DNA of 64,000 nt from Bifidobacterium choladohabitans (GTDB taxonomy: Bacteria > Actinomycetota > Actinomycetes > Actinomycetales > Bifidobacteriaceae), in assembly GCF_016102005.1 (NCBI RefSeq), contig NZ_JACFPL010000003.1, positions 186,001-250,000 on the forward strand. The letters are read 5' to 3'. Shown here in pieces: positions 33,527 through 42,359 of this stretch; the first letter of the stretch is position 1; the number at the start of each line of letters is the position of its first letter. The notes below the pieces were generated by a model. The model saw only the letters and a program-made list of their open reading frames with translations, did not search any database and was not told the origin of the DNA. The position numbers and the translations under genes were made by a program.

Positions 33527-36181
33527 ATGAAGGGGAAGGATCATCGACGGATGAGGGATGATGAGGATCGCGACAGCGGCAGTGAGTCTGCCGATGCCCA
33601 AAGCGATCAGGGGCGCTTGAAGGTGTCTCGCTCCTCTATTGCCCTCATGACTGCAAGCCACAGTGCCAGCAAGGACTACGCACGCCACTGGGACTATGAG
33701 GAAGGGTCCATCAGCCTGCCACCCTTGAGCCTGCCGGGGGAGGCCGTGGATGATGGCTTGGCCTACCCGGGGCGGATAGCCCATAGGAAGACTGCTCTTC
33801 TAGGTGATGACGGAGCTGGTGGCAAAGGGCACAAGGGTGCCATGCCAGTCGGTGAACGACCCTCGGTGCTTCCCGGGTCCTATGATTTTTTGAACTCGGT
33901 CACCATGGCCAGTCAACCGGAGGTTCCCACATTTCCCCCGGAAGACCTGCCAGTTGACGGGCAGAGCGGAAAGGATTCCGGCCAAGAGTCATCCCCGCGG
34001 CGTGTGGTGGTGCGCCGAGAGCTGGAGGCTTCCAAGGCCACCGGGACGGCCACAGAGATTTCGGCACAGCCTGAGAAGCCTGCAGTCAAGGTCGTCTGGT
34101 CCTGGACCAAGCCCGAGACGAACAAAGGCCCGGTCTTCTCCTGGAATATGCCCAAGCGTCGTAAGCCGTCCACAAGCACCCGTGCAGGCAAACCTGCAGC
34201 TTCCGCACCGTCTGCCAATGCTGTCGACTCCGCTGTCCCGGTACCTTCCAAGGTCGAGCAGGAGTCATCAAAAGCTTCCGCTCCCGTTCCTTCCGCAGTC
34301 GAAACAGCCGAACCCAAGTCGATGACTACGGCCGGGGCGCCCTCGGCTTCCGGATCTGGGGATCCGATGTCCGCGAAAACGAATCCGGAGGTCTCTGCGC
34401 CCGCAGCTTCTGCTGGTGCGCCTGCGACACCCGTGGTATTCGCCGACCGACCGGTCGTTGTCCGTCGTTCGGTTGCGGACTGGGATTCCCTGGTCACTGG
34501 TTCCCCGGCTCCAGCGGAGAACGGTGCTGCTGCACGATCCGTGGCCAGCGGAGCCGATCATCAGGGGCGTCGGGTCTGTTCGACTCCACGGTTAGTCGCT
34601 CAGCCTGCCGCAGTCGCCGGTGACGGCACCGGTGGTCGGGTCGTTTCGTCAAAGGCTGTCGACGGACAGGGGACGGCGCTCGCGCAAAGGGATCATGTCG
34701 GTCAGCCCGTGCAGACCGGCCAAGGAGGCATTGCCGTTCAGCCTGCCCCCTCTGAATCTTCCGTGTCTGGGAATGCAGCTCCAGGCAGGCAGTCGGTCGT
34801 TCAGTTTGCGTCTTCGCCGACATCCGTATCCTCTCCAGGTGCTTCGGTGGCTCTCGCCGCCAAGGCTGCCGAGGCTGCTGCAGCTGCTGTGGCTGCCAAG
34901 GCTGAGTCCGCCGGAACCGAGGATACCGCGACGGATGCAACCAAGCCGTCCGGCTCTTCGCATGGTCCTCATCTGGGCCTTTCCACCAGAGGTCGTAAAA
35001 GGAGTGGAGGAGCACGTCGGTCGTCCAAGCGGCGATCTGCTCGTAACCGCACCCGTCCTTCAGCCGAGTCGGCAGCCCCCAGGGTCGTTTCCAATGTTTC
35101 GGCAGAATCCGTCCCGGGAGCAAGCCGACCGGCACCGGTCAGTTCGTGGCCGATTGTCGTTCCAAGTGAACTTGATACTGCCACGCCAGCCGCTGCAGTT
35201 GCGGCCCAGCCCGCTGCCAAAAAGTCCATCGCCTACACGGCCAGTTCGGGGGTTCTCCACGCCGTCAACGGCCAGGCCGCCTTCGCTTTCGTCTACCTGG
35301 CCATATCCGTTCTGGTGCTCATGGTCGGTTCGGGGATGATCCTGCCTGTCATCATGGAGCAGGTCAAGGACCCCAGATCCATCGCCTTCCTATCCGATGG
35401 GATTACCCTCCTGTCGGTCCTGCTGGCGCTGACTTATGCCTGCACTTCAGAGTGGAGCGTTATTCGAGGTGAGGATCAGCGAGGACAGGACGCCGTTCAT
35501 TGGCGCACAGACAGAAGAATGACGCTGGCGGCTCTGCTGGCCCTTGTAGCGGTGCTCCTGCTGGGCCAGGGGATGGTCCATGAACTGAACAAGTTCCTCA
35601 ACCACTTCTGCCTGCTTCTGCACATCCCCTCCCTGGCCTCGCGCAGCCTGCTGGTCACAGGCGCTTCCTCGCCGATGATGGCCCTGTACGCCCTCCTGGC
35701 GGTTCCCCTGGCTGAGGAGCTGGTGTTCCGTGGCATCATCCTCAACGGACTGCGTCGGTTTGGCCGAGTTTTTGCCATCCTTACCGCATCCCTGCTCTGC
35801 GCCCTGCTCCAGTGTGATCCGGTCTCTGGGCTTTGGATTTTCCTGCTGGGGCTGGCATTGGGATACTGCTCCCTGGAGTATGGTCTGATCTGGGCCATCG
35901 GAGCCCGTGTGGTCGGCGATCTGCTCTTCACCGGCCTGCCCAACCGCTATCTGATGAACGCTCCGCGAACCGCCCGTCTGTCGGTTTTGGCAGTGGCTCT
36001 GGTCTTGGTTCTGGCTGGGTTGCTCATGTTCTTCCTGCACCGCGCCAGCCTCTTGGATTACCGGCGGCGCTATCGAGCGCCTAAGGGAACCTATGTGTCC
36101 TGGAGGCAGCCCTGGTTTCTGCTCTATTTGCTGCTCTGCCTGCTGCTGGCAATCTTCAAGTTCGTGCCCGGCCTGCTCTAG
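33527..36181 (+). CDS. Large CPBP-like pseudoprotease with disordered N-terminal half
   Basis: 884-residue protein. Residues 1-570 are low-complexity, rich in Ala, Ser, Pro, Val and Thr, including the stretch ALAAKAAEAAAAAVAAK and a basic patch (KRSGGARRSSKRR) before the membrane part. Residues 580-880 are a CPBP membrane domain like its neighbours'. The first glutamate pair is kept (EELVFRG, Glu730-Glu731), but the expected His is Gln762, the second His is Arg794 and the Asn is Asp798, so proteolysis is unlikely. ATG 33527 lacks a clear ribosome binding site and ATG 33551 is possible; a 23-codon GTG ORF (33490-33561) with GGGGAAAGG overlaps the start. Function unknown; scaffold or regulator of the flanking proteases is conceivable. 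Confidence 0.75.
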   Translation: MKGKDHRRMRDDEDRDSGSESADAQSDQGRLKVSRSSIALMTASHSASKDYARHWDYEEGSISLPPLSLPGEAVDDGLAYPGRIAHRKTALLGDDGAGGKGHKGAMPVGERPSVLPGSYDFLNSVTMASQPEVPTFPPEDLPVDGQSGKDSGQESSPRRVVVRRELEASKATGTATEISAQPEKPAVKVVWSWTKPETNKGPVFSWNMPKRRKPSTSTRAGKPAASAPSANAVDSAVPVPSKVEQESSKASAPVPSAVETAEPKSMTTAGAPSASGSGDPMSAKTNPEVSAPAASAGAPATPVVFADRPVVVRRSVADWDSLVTGSPAPAENGAAARSVASGADHQGRRVCSTPRLVAQPAAVAGDGTGGRVVSSKAVDGQGTALAQRDHVGQPVQTGQGGIAVQPAPSESSVSGNAAPGRQSVVQFASSPTSVSSPGASVALAAKAAEAAAAAVAAKAESAGTEDTATDATKPSGSSHGPHLGLSTRGRKRSGGARRSSKRRSARNRTRPSAESAAPRVVSNVSAESVPGASRPAPVSSWPIVVPSELDTATPAAAVAAQPAAKKSIAYTASSGVLHAVNGQAAFAFVYLAISVLVLMVGSGMILPVIMEQVKDPRSIAFLSDGITLLSVLLALTYACTSEWSVIRGEDQRGQDAVHWRTDRRMTLAALLALVAVLLLGQGMVHELNKFLNHFCLLLHIPSLASRSLLVTGASSPMMALYALLAVPLAEELVFRGIILNGLRRFGRVFAILTASLLCALLQCDPVSGLWIFLLGLALGYCSLEYGLIWAIGARVVGDLLFTGLPNRYLMNAPRTARLSVLAVALVLVLAGLLMFFLHRASLLDYRRRYRAPKGTYVSWRQPWFLLYLLLCLLLAIFKFVPGLL

Positions 36182-36266
36182 AGCATGACGTATGGGTGCC
36201 GCCGGTGTTGGCGTAGACTTGGACCAGCTGGAGGTCGGTGCTGAACGGCCAAACCTGCAGAGGATC

Positions 36267-37337
36267 ATGAAAGGGCATGGTGACATGGGGCAGACAGCGA
36301 CGGAAGCCGATGCGTCAGGGACTGGGCAGACTCAGAAGCCCAGACGAGGCACGGCGGATCGCGCATGGATGAGTGCGGCCAGGGGCATGCTCAACCGCCA
36401 GGCCGCCCTGTTGCTGGTCTACCTGCTTATCATCAACAGCGTCGGCCTTCTGTTCGGTGTTCTGGCTCAGATGGAGTGGAATGCCGTGTTCGATCCGGTG
36501 CCTGCTCACTCGGGATTTATATATGTGATGAGCCATGCCGACAAGGAGTATGGGGGCATCATCAATCTGATCGCCGCCTGCACAGGCCTCTGCTTCCTGG
36601 TTTTCACACGACGCCGGCAGATCTGCGACTCCGGTCCCTCGGGCATTTTCCACACTGATCTGCACCCCATGACCTGGCAGGTTCTGCTGGGATGCTTTGC
36701 GCTGACGCTGACCGGGCAGACCGTGGCTGACTGGTATCAGTCGGGCATGGACTGGACTGCGGCGCGGTTGGGAGTGCAGCAGTCCTGGACTACGACCCAG
36801 CAGATCCAGCAGGCCTCGGGTACCATTCCCATGTTTATATACGTCAGCCTGCTGGCCCCCGTCATCGAGGAGCTGGTCTTCAGAGGGGCCATCCTGAACG
36901 CGTTGAAACCCTATGGGCACGTCTTCGCCATCGTCACCTCCGCCGTTATGTTCGGCTTCTTCCATGGCGACCTTGGCCAGGGGTTCTTTGCTTTCATCAT
37001 GGGTCTGCTCCTGGGCTATCTGGCCTGCGAATACTCCATCTTCTGGTCCATGGCCCTGCACGTGTTCAACAACCTGGTCGTCAGCGACGGGTTGGAAGTC
37101 CTTCTCGGGTTCATGAGCGACAACATGTCCTCCTACATAAACGTGCTCATGATGCTGGCAGGCATGATGGCGGCCGTTCTGGTGCTTTACCTGGGCCGTC
37201 ATCGGATTGCCGCTTTTCTGCATGAAAACCGCACCTACACGAACGTCTATGGCGCCTGGGCCTGCCCATTCTTCATCATGCTGCTGCTGATCATGGGCTT
37301 CACCATGCTGACCCCCTTCGTTTCAGCCGGCGCCTGA
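36267..37337 (+). CDS. CPBP-family intramembrane metalloprotease (third of three)
   Basis: 356 residues from ATG 36267, which follows AGAGG at four nt; ATG 36285 is an alternative, and the frame open from 36192 adds unlikely residues. After a polar N-terminus, about eight helices. Catalytic residues are intact: Glu201-Glu202 (EELVFRG), His233 (FGFFHG), His265 and Asn269 (HVFNN). It has an additional inserted loop (residues 70-135) compared with the first copy. It begins about 85 nt after the degenerate copy and is likely in the same operon. Confidence 0.87.
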   Translation: MKGHGDMGQTATEADASGTGQTQKPRRGTADRAWMSAARGMLNRQAALLLVYLLIINSVGLLFGVLAQMEWNAVFDPVPAHSGFIYVMSHADKEYGGIINLIAACTGLCFLVFTRRRQICDSGPSGIFHTDLHPMTWQVLLGCFALTLTGQTVADWYQSGMDWTAARLGVQQSWTTTQQIQQASGTIPMFIYVSLLAPVIEELVFRGAILNALKPYGHVFAIVTSAVMFGFFHGDLGQGFFAFIMGLLLGYLACEYSIFWSMALHVFNNLVVSDGLEVLLGFMSDNMSSYINVLMMLAGMMAAVLVLYLGRHRIAAFLHENRTYTNVYGAWACPFFIMLLLIMGFTMLTPFVSAGA

Positions 37338-37476
37338 CCAGTATCTGACAGGGTGGACGCTCTATGCCTGAGGCGACAATTCACGGTGTCCCCACACCCC
37401 CTGTGGCAGACTTGCAATAAGGGCCGATGATGTGCCAAAGCCCGGCTCTGAGCGGATACGAGAAAGAAGCCGATAA

Positions 37477-38808
37477 ATGCCCAAGGTGAATACTCAGGAT
37501 GATGTGCTGCATGTGGTGGGCGGCAGGCCCCTGCATGGCACCATACAGGTCCGTGGGGCCAAGAACTTCGTCAGCAAGGCCATGGTGGCCGCCCTTCTGG
37601 CTCCGGGTGTCTCGGTACTCAAGAATGTGCCTGTAATCCGCGATGTCCAGGTGGTTTCGGATCTGCTGAGGCTTCACGGTGTCAAGGTGGACGTTCGTCC
37701 TCAGGAGGGCGTGGTCACCATCGATGCCAGCCATGTGGAGCTGGCTGATGTGGCCGATGTGGACACCCTGTCGGGCTCTTCCCGCATACCCATCCTCTTC
37801 TCCGGGCCGCTCCTGCACCGGATGGGGGAGGCGTTCATCCCCGTTCTGGGCGGCTGCCGCATCGGCAGCAGACCCATCGACTTCCATCTGGAGACCCTGC
37901 GCAAGCTGGGGGCCAATGTCGACAAGGAGCATGAGGCTGGCATCCACATCACAGCGCCGGACGGCCTGCATGGGGCCAAGATCCACCTGCCCTACCCCTC
38001 GGTGGGCGCAACGGAGCAGACCCTGTTGGCGGCAGTCCTGGCCGAGGGGCGTACCGAGCTGTCAGGCGCGGCTACCGAGCCCGAAATCATGGACTTGGTG
38101 GCGGTTCTGCAGAAGATGGGTGCGCAAATCTCCGTGGACGTGGACAGGACCATCCGCATCGAGGGTGTGCCCTCCCTGAAGGGGTTCACCCATACCTCCC
38201 TGCCCGACCGGATCGAAGCCGCCTCCTGGGCCTCCGCCGCCCTGGCCACCCATGGCGACATCATGGTCAAGGGCGCCCACCAGCCCGACATGATGACCTA
38301 CCTGAACGTCTTCCGCAAGATCGGCGGCCAGTTCGACGTGCGCGACGACGGCATCCGCTTCTGGCATCCGGGCGGCGACCTGCGGCCCGTGGCCATCGAG
38401 ACCGACGTGCACCCCGGATTCATGACAGACTGGCAGCAGCCCCTGGTGGTGGCCCTCACCCAGGCCAAGGGTCTTTCCATCGTTCACGAGACCGTCTATG
38501 AGAATCGCTTTGGCTTCACCAAGCCGCTTATTCAGATGGGCGCCACCATCCAGCTCTACAAGGAGTGCCTGGGATCCCTGCCCTGCCGCTTCCAGCAGCG
38601 CAACTTCAACCACTCGGCGGTCATCTTCGGGCCCACCCCGCTGACCGGCCAGGACATCGATGTGCCCGACCTGCGTGGCGGCTTCAGCCACCTGATCGCC
38701 GCACTGACGGCCTCCGGCCCCTCCACCGTCCATGGCATATCCCTGATCGACCGCGGCTACGAGGACTTCCGCGACAAGCTGCTGGCCCTGGACGCGCAGA
38801 TCGACTGA
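37477..38808 (+). CDS. murA: UDP-N-acetylglucosamine 1-carboxyvinyltransferase
   Basis: First committed step of peptidoglycan synthesis: transfer of enolpyruvate to UDP-GlcNAc. The catalytic Cys127 lies in LGGCRIGSRP, and Lys29-Asn30 of RGAKN match the substrate-binding residues Lys22-Asn23 of E. coli. Cys in place of Asp predicts sensitivity to fosfomycin. 443 residues. It is followed by plsC after 14 nt; AGAAAGAAG precedes the ATG. Confidence 0.95.
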   Translation: MPKVNTQDDVLHVVGGRPLHGTIQVRGAKNFVSKAMVAALLAPGVSVLKNVPVIRDVQVVSDLLRLHGVKVDVRPQEGVVTIDASHVELADVADVDTLSGSSRIPILFSGPLLHRMGEAFIPVLGGCRIGSRPIDFHLETLRKLGANVDKEHEAGIHITAPDGLHGAKIHLPYPSVGATEQTLLAAVLAEGRTELSGAATEPEIMDLVAVLQKMGAQISVDVDRTIRIEGVPSLKGFTHTSLPDRIEAASWASAALATHGDIMVKGAHQPDMMTYLNVFRKIGGQFDVRDDGIRFWHPGGDLRPVAIETDVHPGFMTDWQQPLVVALTQAKGLSIVHETVYENRFGFTKPLIQMGATIQLYKECLGSLPCRFQQRNFNHSAVIFGPTPLTGQDIDVPDLRGGFSHLIAALTASGPSTVHGISLIDRGYEDFRDKLLALDAQID

Positions 38809-38822
38809 TCCGGCGGACATAG

Positions 38823-39716
38823 ATGGCTTCCAAAGGCAAACCCTCCCCCCGGTCTGCGGTGCCCGCCCTGTCCGACCGGCAGGTGGCCCTGCTGGCCCAA
38901 CGGCACAGGTTGGTGGATCCAACGCGCTACTATCCCACTGGACATCGCACACCGGAACTGGACGAGATAGACGGCCAGCACCCCGTGGGGACCACCCGCC
39001 TATTGCGCGGGGTCTCCCAGGTGGTGCGTGACTCCTGCCGGGTCTATGCCTGGGGGTTGGAGCGGGTTCCGGAGACCGGGCCCTTTATCACCGCAGCCAC
39101 CCATGTGACCCAGTTCGACGTTTTCATTCCCATGATGGCCCTCTTCCACCTGGGTCGTCGGCCCCGCTATATGGCCAAGGCCGAGATGGCCCATTGGCCC
39201 CTTATCGGCAGCTGGTTCCGCATGGTGGGCATGCAGCCGGTTGAACGCAAGTCCGGCAAGGCCAGGTCAATTGAGGAGGAGTCGATCAGCATCATCACCT
39301 CGGGCAGGCCGCTGACCATCTGGCCCGAGGGGACCGTGACCCGTGACCCGCTGAAGTGGCCCATGTCGCTCAAGCCCGGGGTCGGATTCATCGCCTTGGA
39401 GGCGTCGCGGCAGCTGGGTCGTATGGTCCCACTCTATCCCAGCATCACCTGGGGGGCTGCTTCGATCAACCACAAGTGGCCCTGGCCTCGCAAGAACGTG
39501 GTCATGTGTTATGACAGGCTCCTTGACTATTCCGACCTACTGGAAGATATGGATCAGTGGGGTGCGGAACCTCCCAAGCAATCCGTACATGCCCTCTGCG
39601 TCCGCCTGCGCAATCGGATGGAAGAGGTCATGGCCGAGATCCGTGGCGAGGAGCCCCCGAAGGCTGGATATTTCGATTATGTGACCATGACCCGTCGGCC
39701 CAGAAGCGAGCAATAA
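38823..39716 (+). CDS. plsC: 1-acyl-sn-glycerol-3-phosphate acyltransferase family
   Basis: Acylates lysophosphatidate to phosphatidate in membrane lipid synthesis. HX4D is present as HVTQFD near residue 98, the phosphate-binding WPEGT near residue 164, and PLYPSITWG near the end. The N-terminal extension of about 60 residues beyond the usual start is polar and the translated frame is well supported by codon use. The gene is between murA and gpsA, a sensible membrane/envelope setting. Confidence 0.88.
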   Translation: MASKGKPSPRSAVPALSDRQVALLAQRHRLVDPTRYYPTGHRTPELDEIDGQHPVGTTRLLRGVSQVVRDSCRVYAWGLERVPETGPFITAATHVTQFDVFIPMMALFHLGRRPRYMAKAEMAHWPLIGSWFRMVGMQPVERKSGKARSIEEESISIITSGRPLTIWPEGTVTRDPLKWPMSLKPGVGFIALEASRQLGRMVPLYPSITWGAASINHKWPWPRKNVVMCYDRLLDYSDLLEDMDQWGAEPPKQSVHALCVRLRNRMEEVMAEIRGEEPPKAGYFDYVTMTRRPRSEQ

Positions 39717-39832
39717 GGCCGGAACCCGCCCCTAATTCTTGCTGCCTGGCGGTGGTGTCATAGGATGGTAGAGACAAGAATGAGGCTGCTGGTCGGCGTT
39801 CCCGTGCGCACGGCATTATGCAAAGGAGAATG

Positions 39833-40831
39833 ATGACGAAGATCGCGGTATTGGGAGCAGGCGCATGGGGAACCGCTTTTGCCCAGGTATTGGCTGATGC
39901 AGGCAATCAGGTGGTCATGTGGGACATCGACCCGGATGTCGTGGGCGAAATCAACAGTCAACATTCGAATACTCGCCGTCTGCCGAACGTGAAGAGGTTG
40001 CCAGACGCCATCATCGCTGAGAGCGACCGGGCCGAGGCAGTCTCGGGTGCAGAAATCGTGGTCGTGGCCATAGCCGCTCAGCACGCCTGTGAGGCCTTGA
40101 CGCAATTCAAGGGTCTGCTGGGTCATGATGCCATTGCGGTTTCCCTGATGAAGGGGATTGAACGGGCTACCGACAGGCGGATGGATCAGGTGGTCTGCCA
40201 GACGCTGGATCTGGTCCCAACCAGGTTTGCGGCCGTATCCGGTCCCAATCTGAGCAAGGAGGTGGCCGCCCGCGAACCGAGCGCCACCGTGGTCGCCAGC
40301 GCGGATGCCGATACCGCCATGAGAGTAGCCCGTGCCTGCACGACCGACTATTTCAAGGCCTTCGTCTCTGACGATGTGATCGGCCTGGAAATGTGCGGGT
40401 CGCTGAAGAACGTCACTGCACTGGCTGTGGGGATGTCACGGGGGGCTGGATTCGGGGAGAACACAGCCGCCATGATCCAGGCCAGGGGGCTGGCTGAACT
40501 CACTGCCTTGGGGGAGGCCTGCGGTGCCAAGTCCAAGACCTTCGCGGGTCTTGCCGGGGTGGGCGACCTGGTGGCCACCTGTGGGTCGTCCCTGAGCAGG
40601 AACTATACTTTCGGCTTCAATCTGGGTCAGGGCAAAAGCATTGAGGAGGCCACCCGCGTCAGCAAGGGTGTCGCCGAGGGCGTACCCACCACTGATGCTG
40701 TCGTCGCCCTGGGCAAGCGCTACCAGGTGGCGACCCCGCTGGCTACGGCCATGAGCCATGTGCTGGATCAGGGTCTGAGCTGCCGGGGCATGATTGACGA
40801 GCTGTTCGGTGGGCATATCACTGCAGAATGA
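39833..40831 (+). CDS. gpsA: NAD(P)H-dependent glycerol-3-phosphate dehydrogenase
   Basis: Reduces dihydroxyacetone phosphate to sn-glycerol 3-phosphate for phospholipids. The N-terminal Rossmann motif GAGAWGTAFA and the later SGPNLSKEVA and CGSLKNVTALAVG (with the catalytic Lys) are present. ATG 39833 is four nt from AGGAG; ATG 39818 and ATG 39830 are too close to or upstream of it. 332 residues. Confidence 0.94.
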   Translation: MTKIAVLGAGAWGTAFAQVLADAGNQVVMWDIDPDVVGEINSQHSNTRRLPNVKRLPDAIIAESDRAEAVSGAEIVVVAIAAQHACEALTQFKGLLGHDAIAVSLMKGIERATDRRMDQVVCQTLDLVPTRFAAVSGPNLSKEVAAREPSATVVASADADTAMRVARACTTDYFKAFVSDDVIGLEMCGSLKNVTALAVGMSRGAGFGENTAAMIQARGLAELTALGEACGAKSKTFAGLAGVGDLVATCGSSLSRNYTFGFNLGQGKSIEEATRVSKGVAEGVPTTDAVVALGKRYQVATPLATAMSHVLDQGLSCRGMIDELFGGHITAE

Positions 40832-41138
40832 GTCTGACCACCATCAGAATGGTGTCCATCAGAAAATCCTGAGGGCTATAGAGGGTGCACGAAGGCTGTG
40901 AAGCGTGCGCTATCAACCTATTGATCGGCGATGAATGGTTTCCGGATCAGGATGTGCGCCTGGCTTGTCTGACTGCTGTATCGGCCTTGTTATGCCTGTT
41001 CGTGCCAAGCTTGTGGATGAGCGACTGTGTCCGGGCCTTTCCGCCTGGCAAGGGGATATTCTGCTGTCTTGAATGATGTATCTGCCTGGGCAGGTGCATG
41101 AGGTTGAAAATCATGTCCAGGATGAGGAAAGCCGAGGG

Positions 41139-42290
41139 ATGATGGTCAGGAAACGTGTTGTGGTGCTCTATGGCGGGCGTGCCGACGAACATTCCATATC
41201 CTGCGTGTCGGCGGCCGGCGTGCTCAATGCCATCGATACCGACCGATATGAGCCCATCCCCATCGGCATCACCAAGGATGGCCGATGGACCATCGGCGGC
41301 CAGGATCCCAGGCAGTGGGGTCTGGGCGATGCCAGTCTGCCAACCGTGCAGATAACCGAAGGCAGCCGTCCGATCATCCTCGACATGGCCCGTGGCAGGG
41401 ATGGGTTTCTGATCGGCGACCATGACGACCTGGTCTCTGGATCCGAGCCTTCCAGGTCCGTCGGGTCCTTGGAGCCTTTGGGGCATGTGGACGTGGTTTT
41501 CCCGGTGCTCCACGGCCCTTACGGTGAGGACGGTACTCTGCAGGGCCTGCTTGAAATGATGGGTCTGCCCTACGTCGGGTGCGGGGTCTTCGCCTCTGCC
41601 GCATGCATGGACAAGCACTACACCAAGATTCTGCTCAGTCAGGCCGGTATACCTGTGGCTCCGGGCATCACCATTGACTCCCGTGAACAGCAATCCGGGG
41701 CCGACCTGCTGGCCGCTGTGCAGAAGGCGGAGCTGCATTACCCGCTCTTCGTCAAGCCCTCCCGTGCGGGATCCAGCTTTGGCGTGGTCAAAGTGGAAGA
41801 GCCCGAAGGCGAAGCCCTGGCTGCTGCGGTCGCCGAGGCTGCAAGGCACGACTGGCGGGTCCTGATGGAGGAGGGCATTGAGGGGCGGGAGATCGAGTGC
41901 GCCGTGCTCGCCTCCAGCAAGGACAGAAAGCCCCGCACAGCCTGGCCTGGCGAGGTGGTGCTGGACAAGGCTGACCAGGACGAGGCTTTCTACGACTTCG
42001 ACAGCAAGTATGTGGACTCCTCCGCCTCCCACGTGGAGGTCCCCGCGAACCTGCCGGAGGAGACTCTTCAGAAGGTTCGCGACCTGGCCGCCAAGGCCTT
42101 CAGAACCGTGGACGGCGCCGGTCTGAGCCGTGTCGACTGCTTTGTGACGTCCGAGGGCAGGGTCATCGTCAACGAGATCAACACCATGCCTGGCTTTACG
42201 CCCATCTCCATGTATGCCAAGGCCTGGGAGGCCACTGGGATCACCTACACCGATCTGATTACCGATCTGATTGAGGGTGTATCGGCCTGA
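41139..42290 (+). CDS. ddl: D-alanine--D-alanine ligase
   Basis: ATP-grasp ligase that makes D-Ala-D-Ala for peptidoglycan. Features: LYGGRADEHSISCVSA near the N-terminus, HGPYGEDGTLQG, and VNEINTMPGFTPISMY with metal ligands near the C-terminus. An ATG pair at 41139 and 41142 follows GAGGAAAG and GAGGG. The frame open from 41073 is not conserved. The 307-nt gap before it shows no gene I can support. A promoter lies just after its stop for the next gene. Confidence 0.94.
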   Translation: MMVRKRVVVLYGGRADEHSISCVSAAGVLNAIDTDRYEPIPIGITKDGRWTIGGQDPRQWGLGDASLPTVQITEGSRPIILDMARGRDGFLIGDHDDLVSGSEPSRSVGSLEPLGHVDVVFPVLHGPYGEDGTLQGLLEMMGLPYVGCGVFASAACMDKHYTKILLSQAGIPVAPGITIDSREQQSGADLLAAVQKAELHYPLFVKPSRAGSSFGVVKVEEPEGEALAAAVAEAARHDWRVLMEEGIEGREIECAVLASSKDRKPRTAWPGEVVLDKADQDEAFYDFDSKYVDSSASHVEVPANLPEETLQKVRDLAAKAFRTVDGAGLSRVDCFVTSEGRVIVNEINTMPGFTPISMYAKAWEATGITYTDLITDLIEGVSA

Positions 42291-42316
42291 CTGCGGCAGC
42301 GAGTGCTTCCTATAAT
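42287..42316 (+). promoter_or_regulatory. Promoter of the GmrSD-like gene
   Basis: A perfect TATAAT (42311-42316) stands 18 nt after CTGACT (42287-42292, four of six matches to TTGACA). Transcription would begin near 42323, which excludes the upstream GTG 42303 and supports ATG 42360 as start. Confidence 0.6.
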
Positions 42317-42359
42317 AGAAGCGTCCGCTCTTGTACTCGCTGGTAAGGCAAGGTTCCCT

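Noticed and set aside
40885-41076. 63-codon ORF between gpsA and ddl
   Set aside because: No ribosome binding site, Cys-rich unusual composition, and overlap with the ddl leader; no family resemblance.
42303-42359. Upstream GTG start for the GmrSD-like protein
   Set aside because: The consensus TATAAT lies inside this stretch, so the transcript would begin after it; ATG 42360 also fits the DUF262 domain start.
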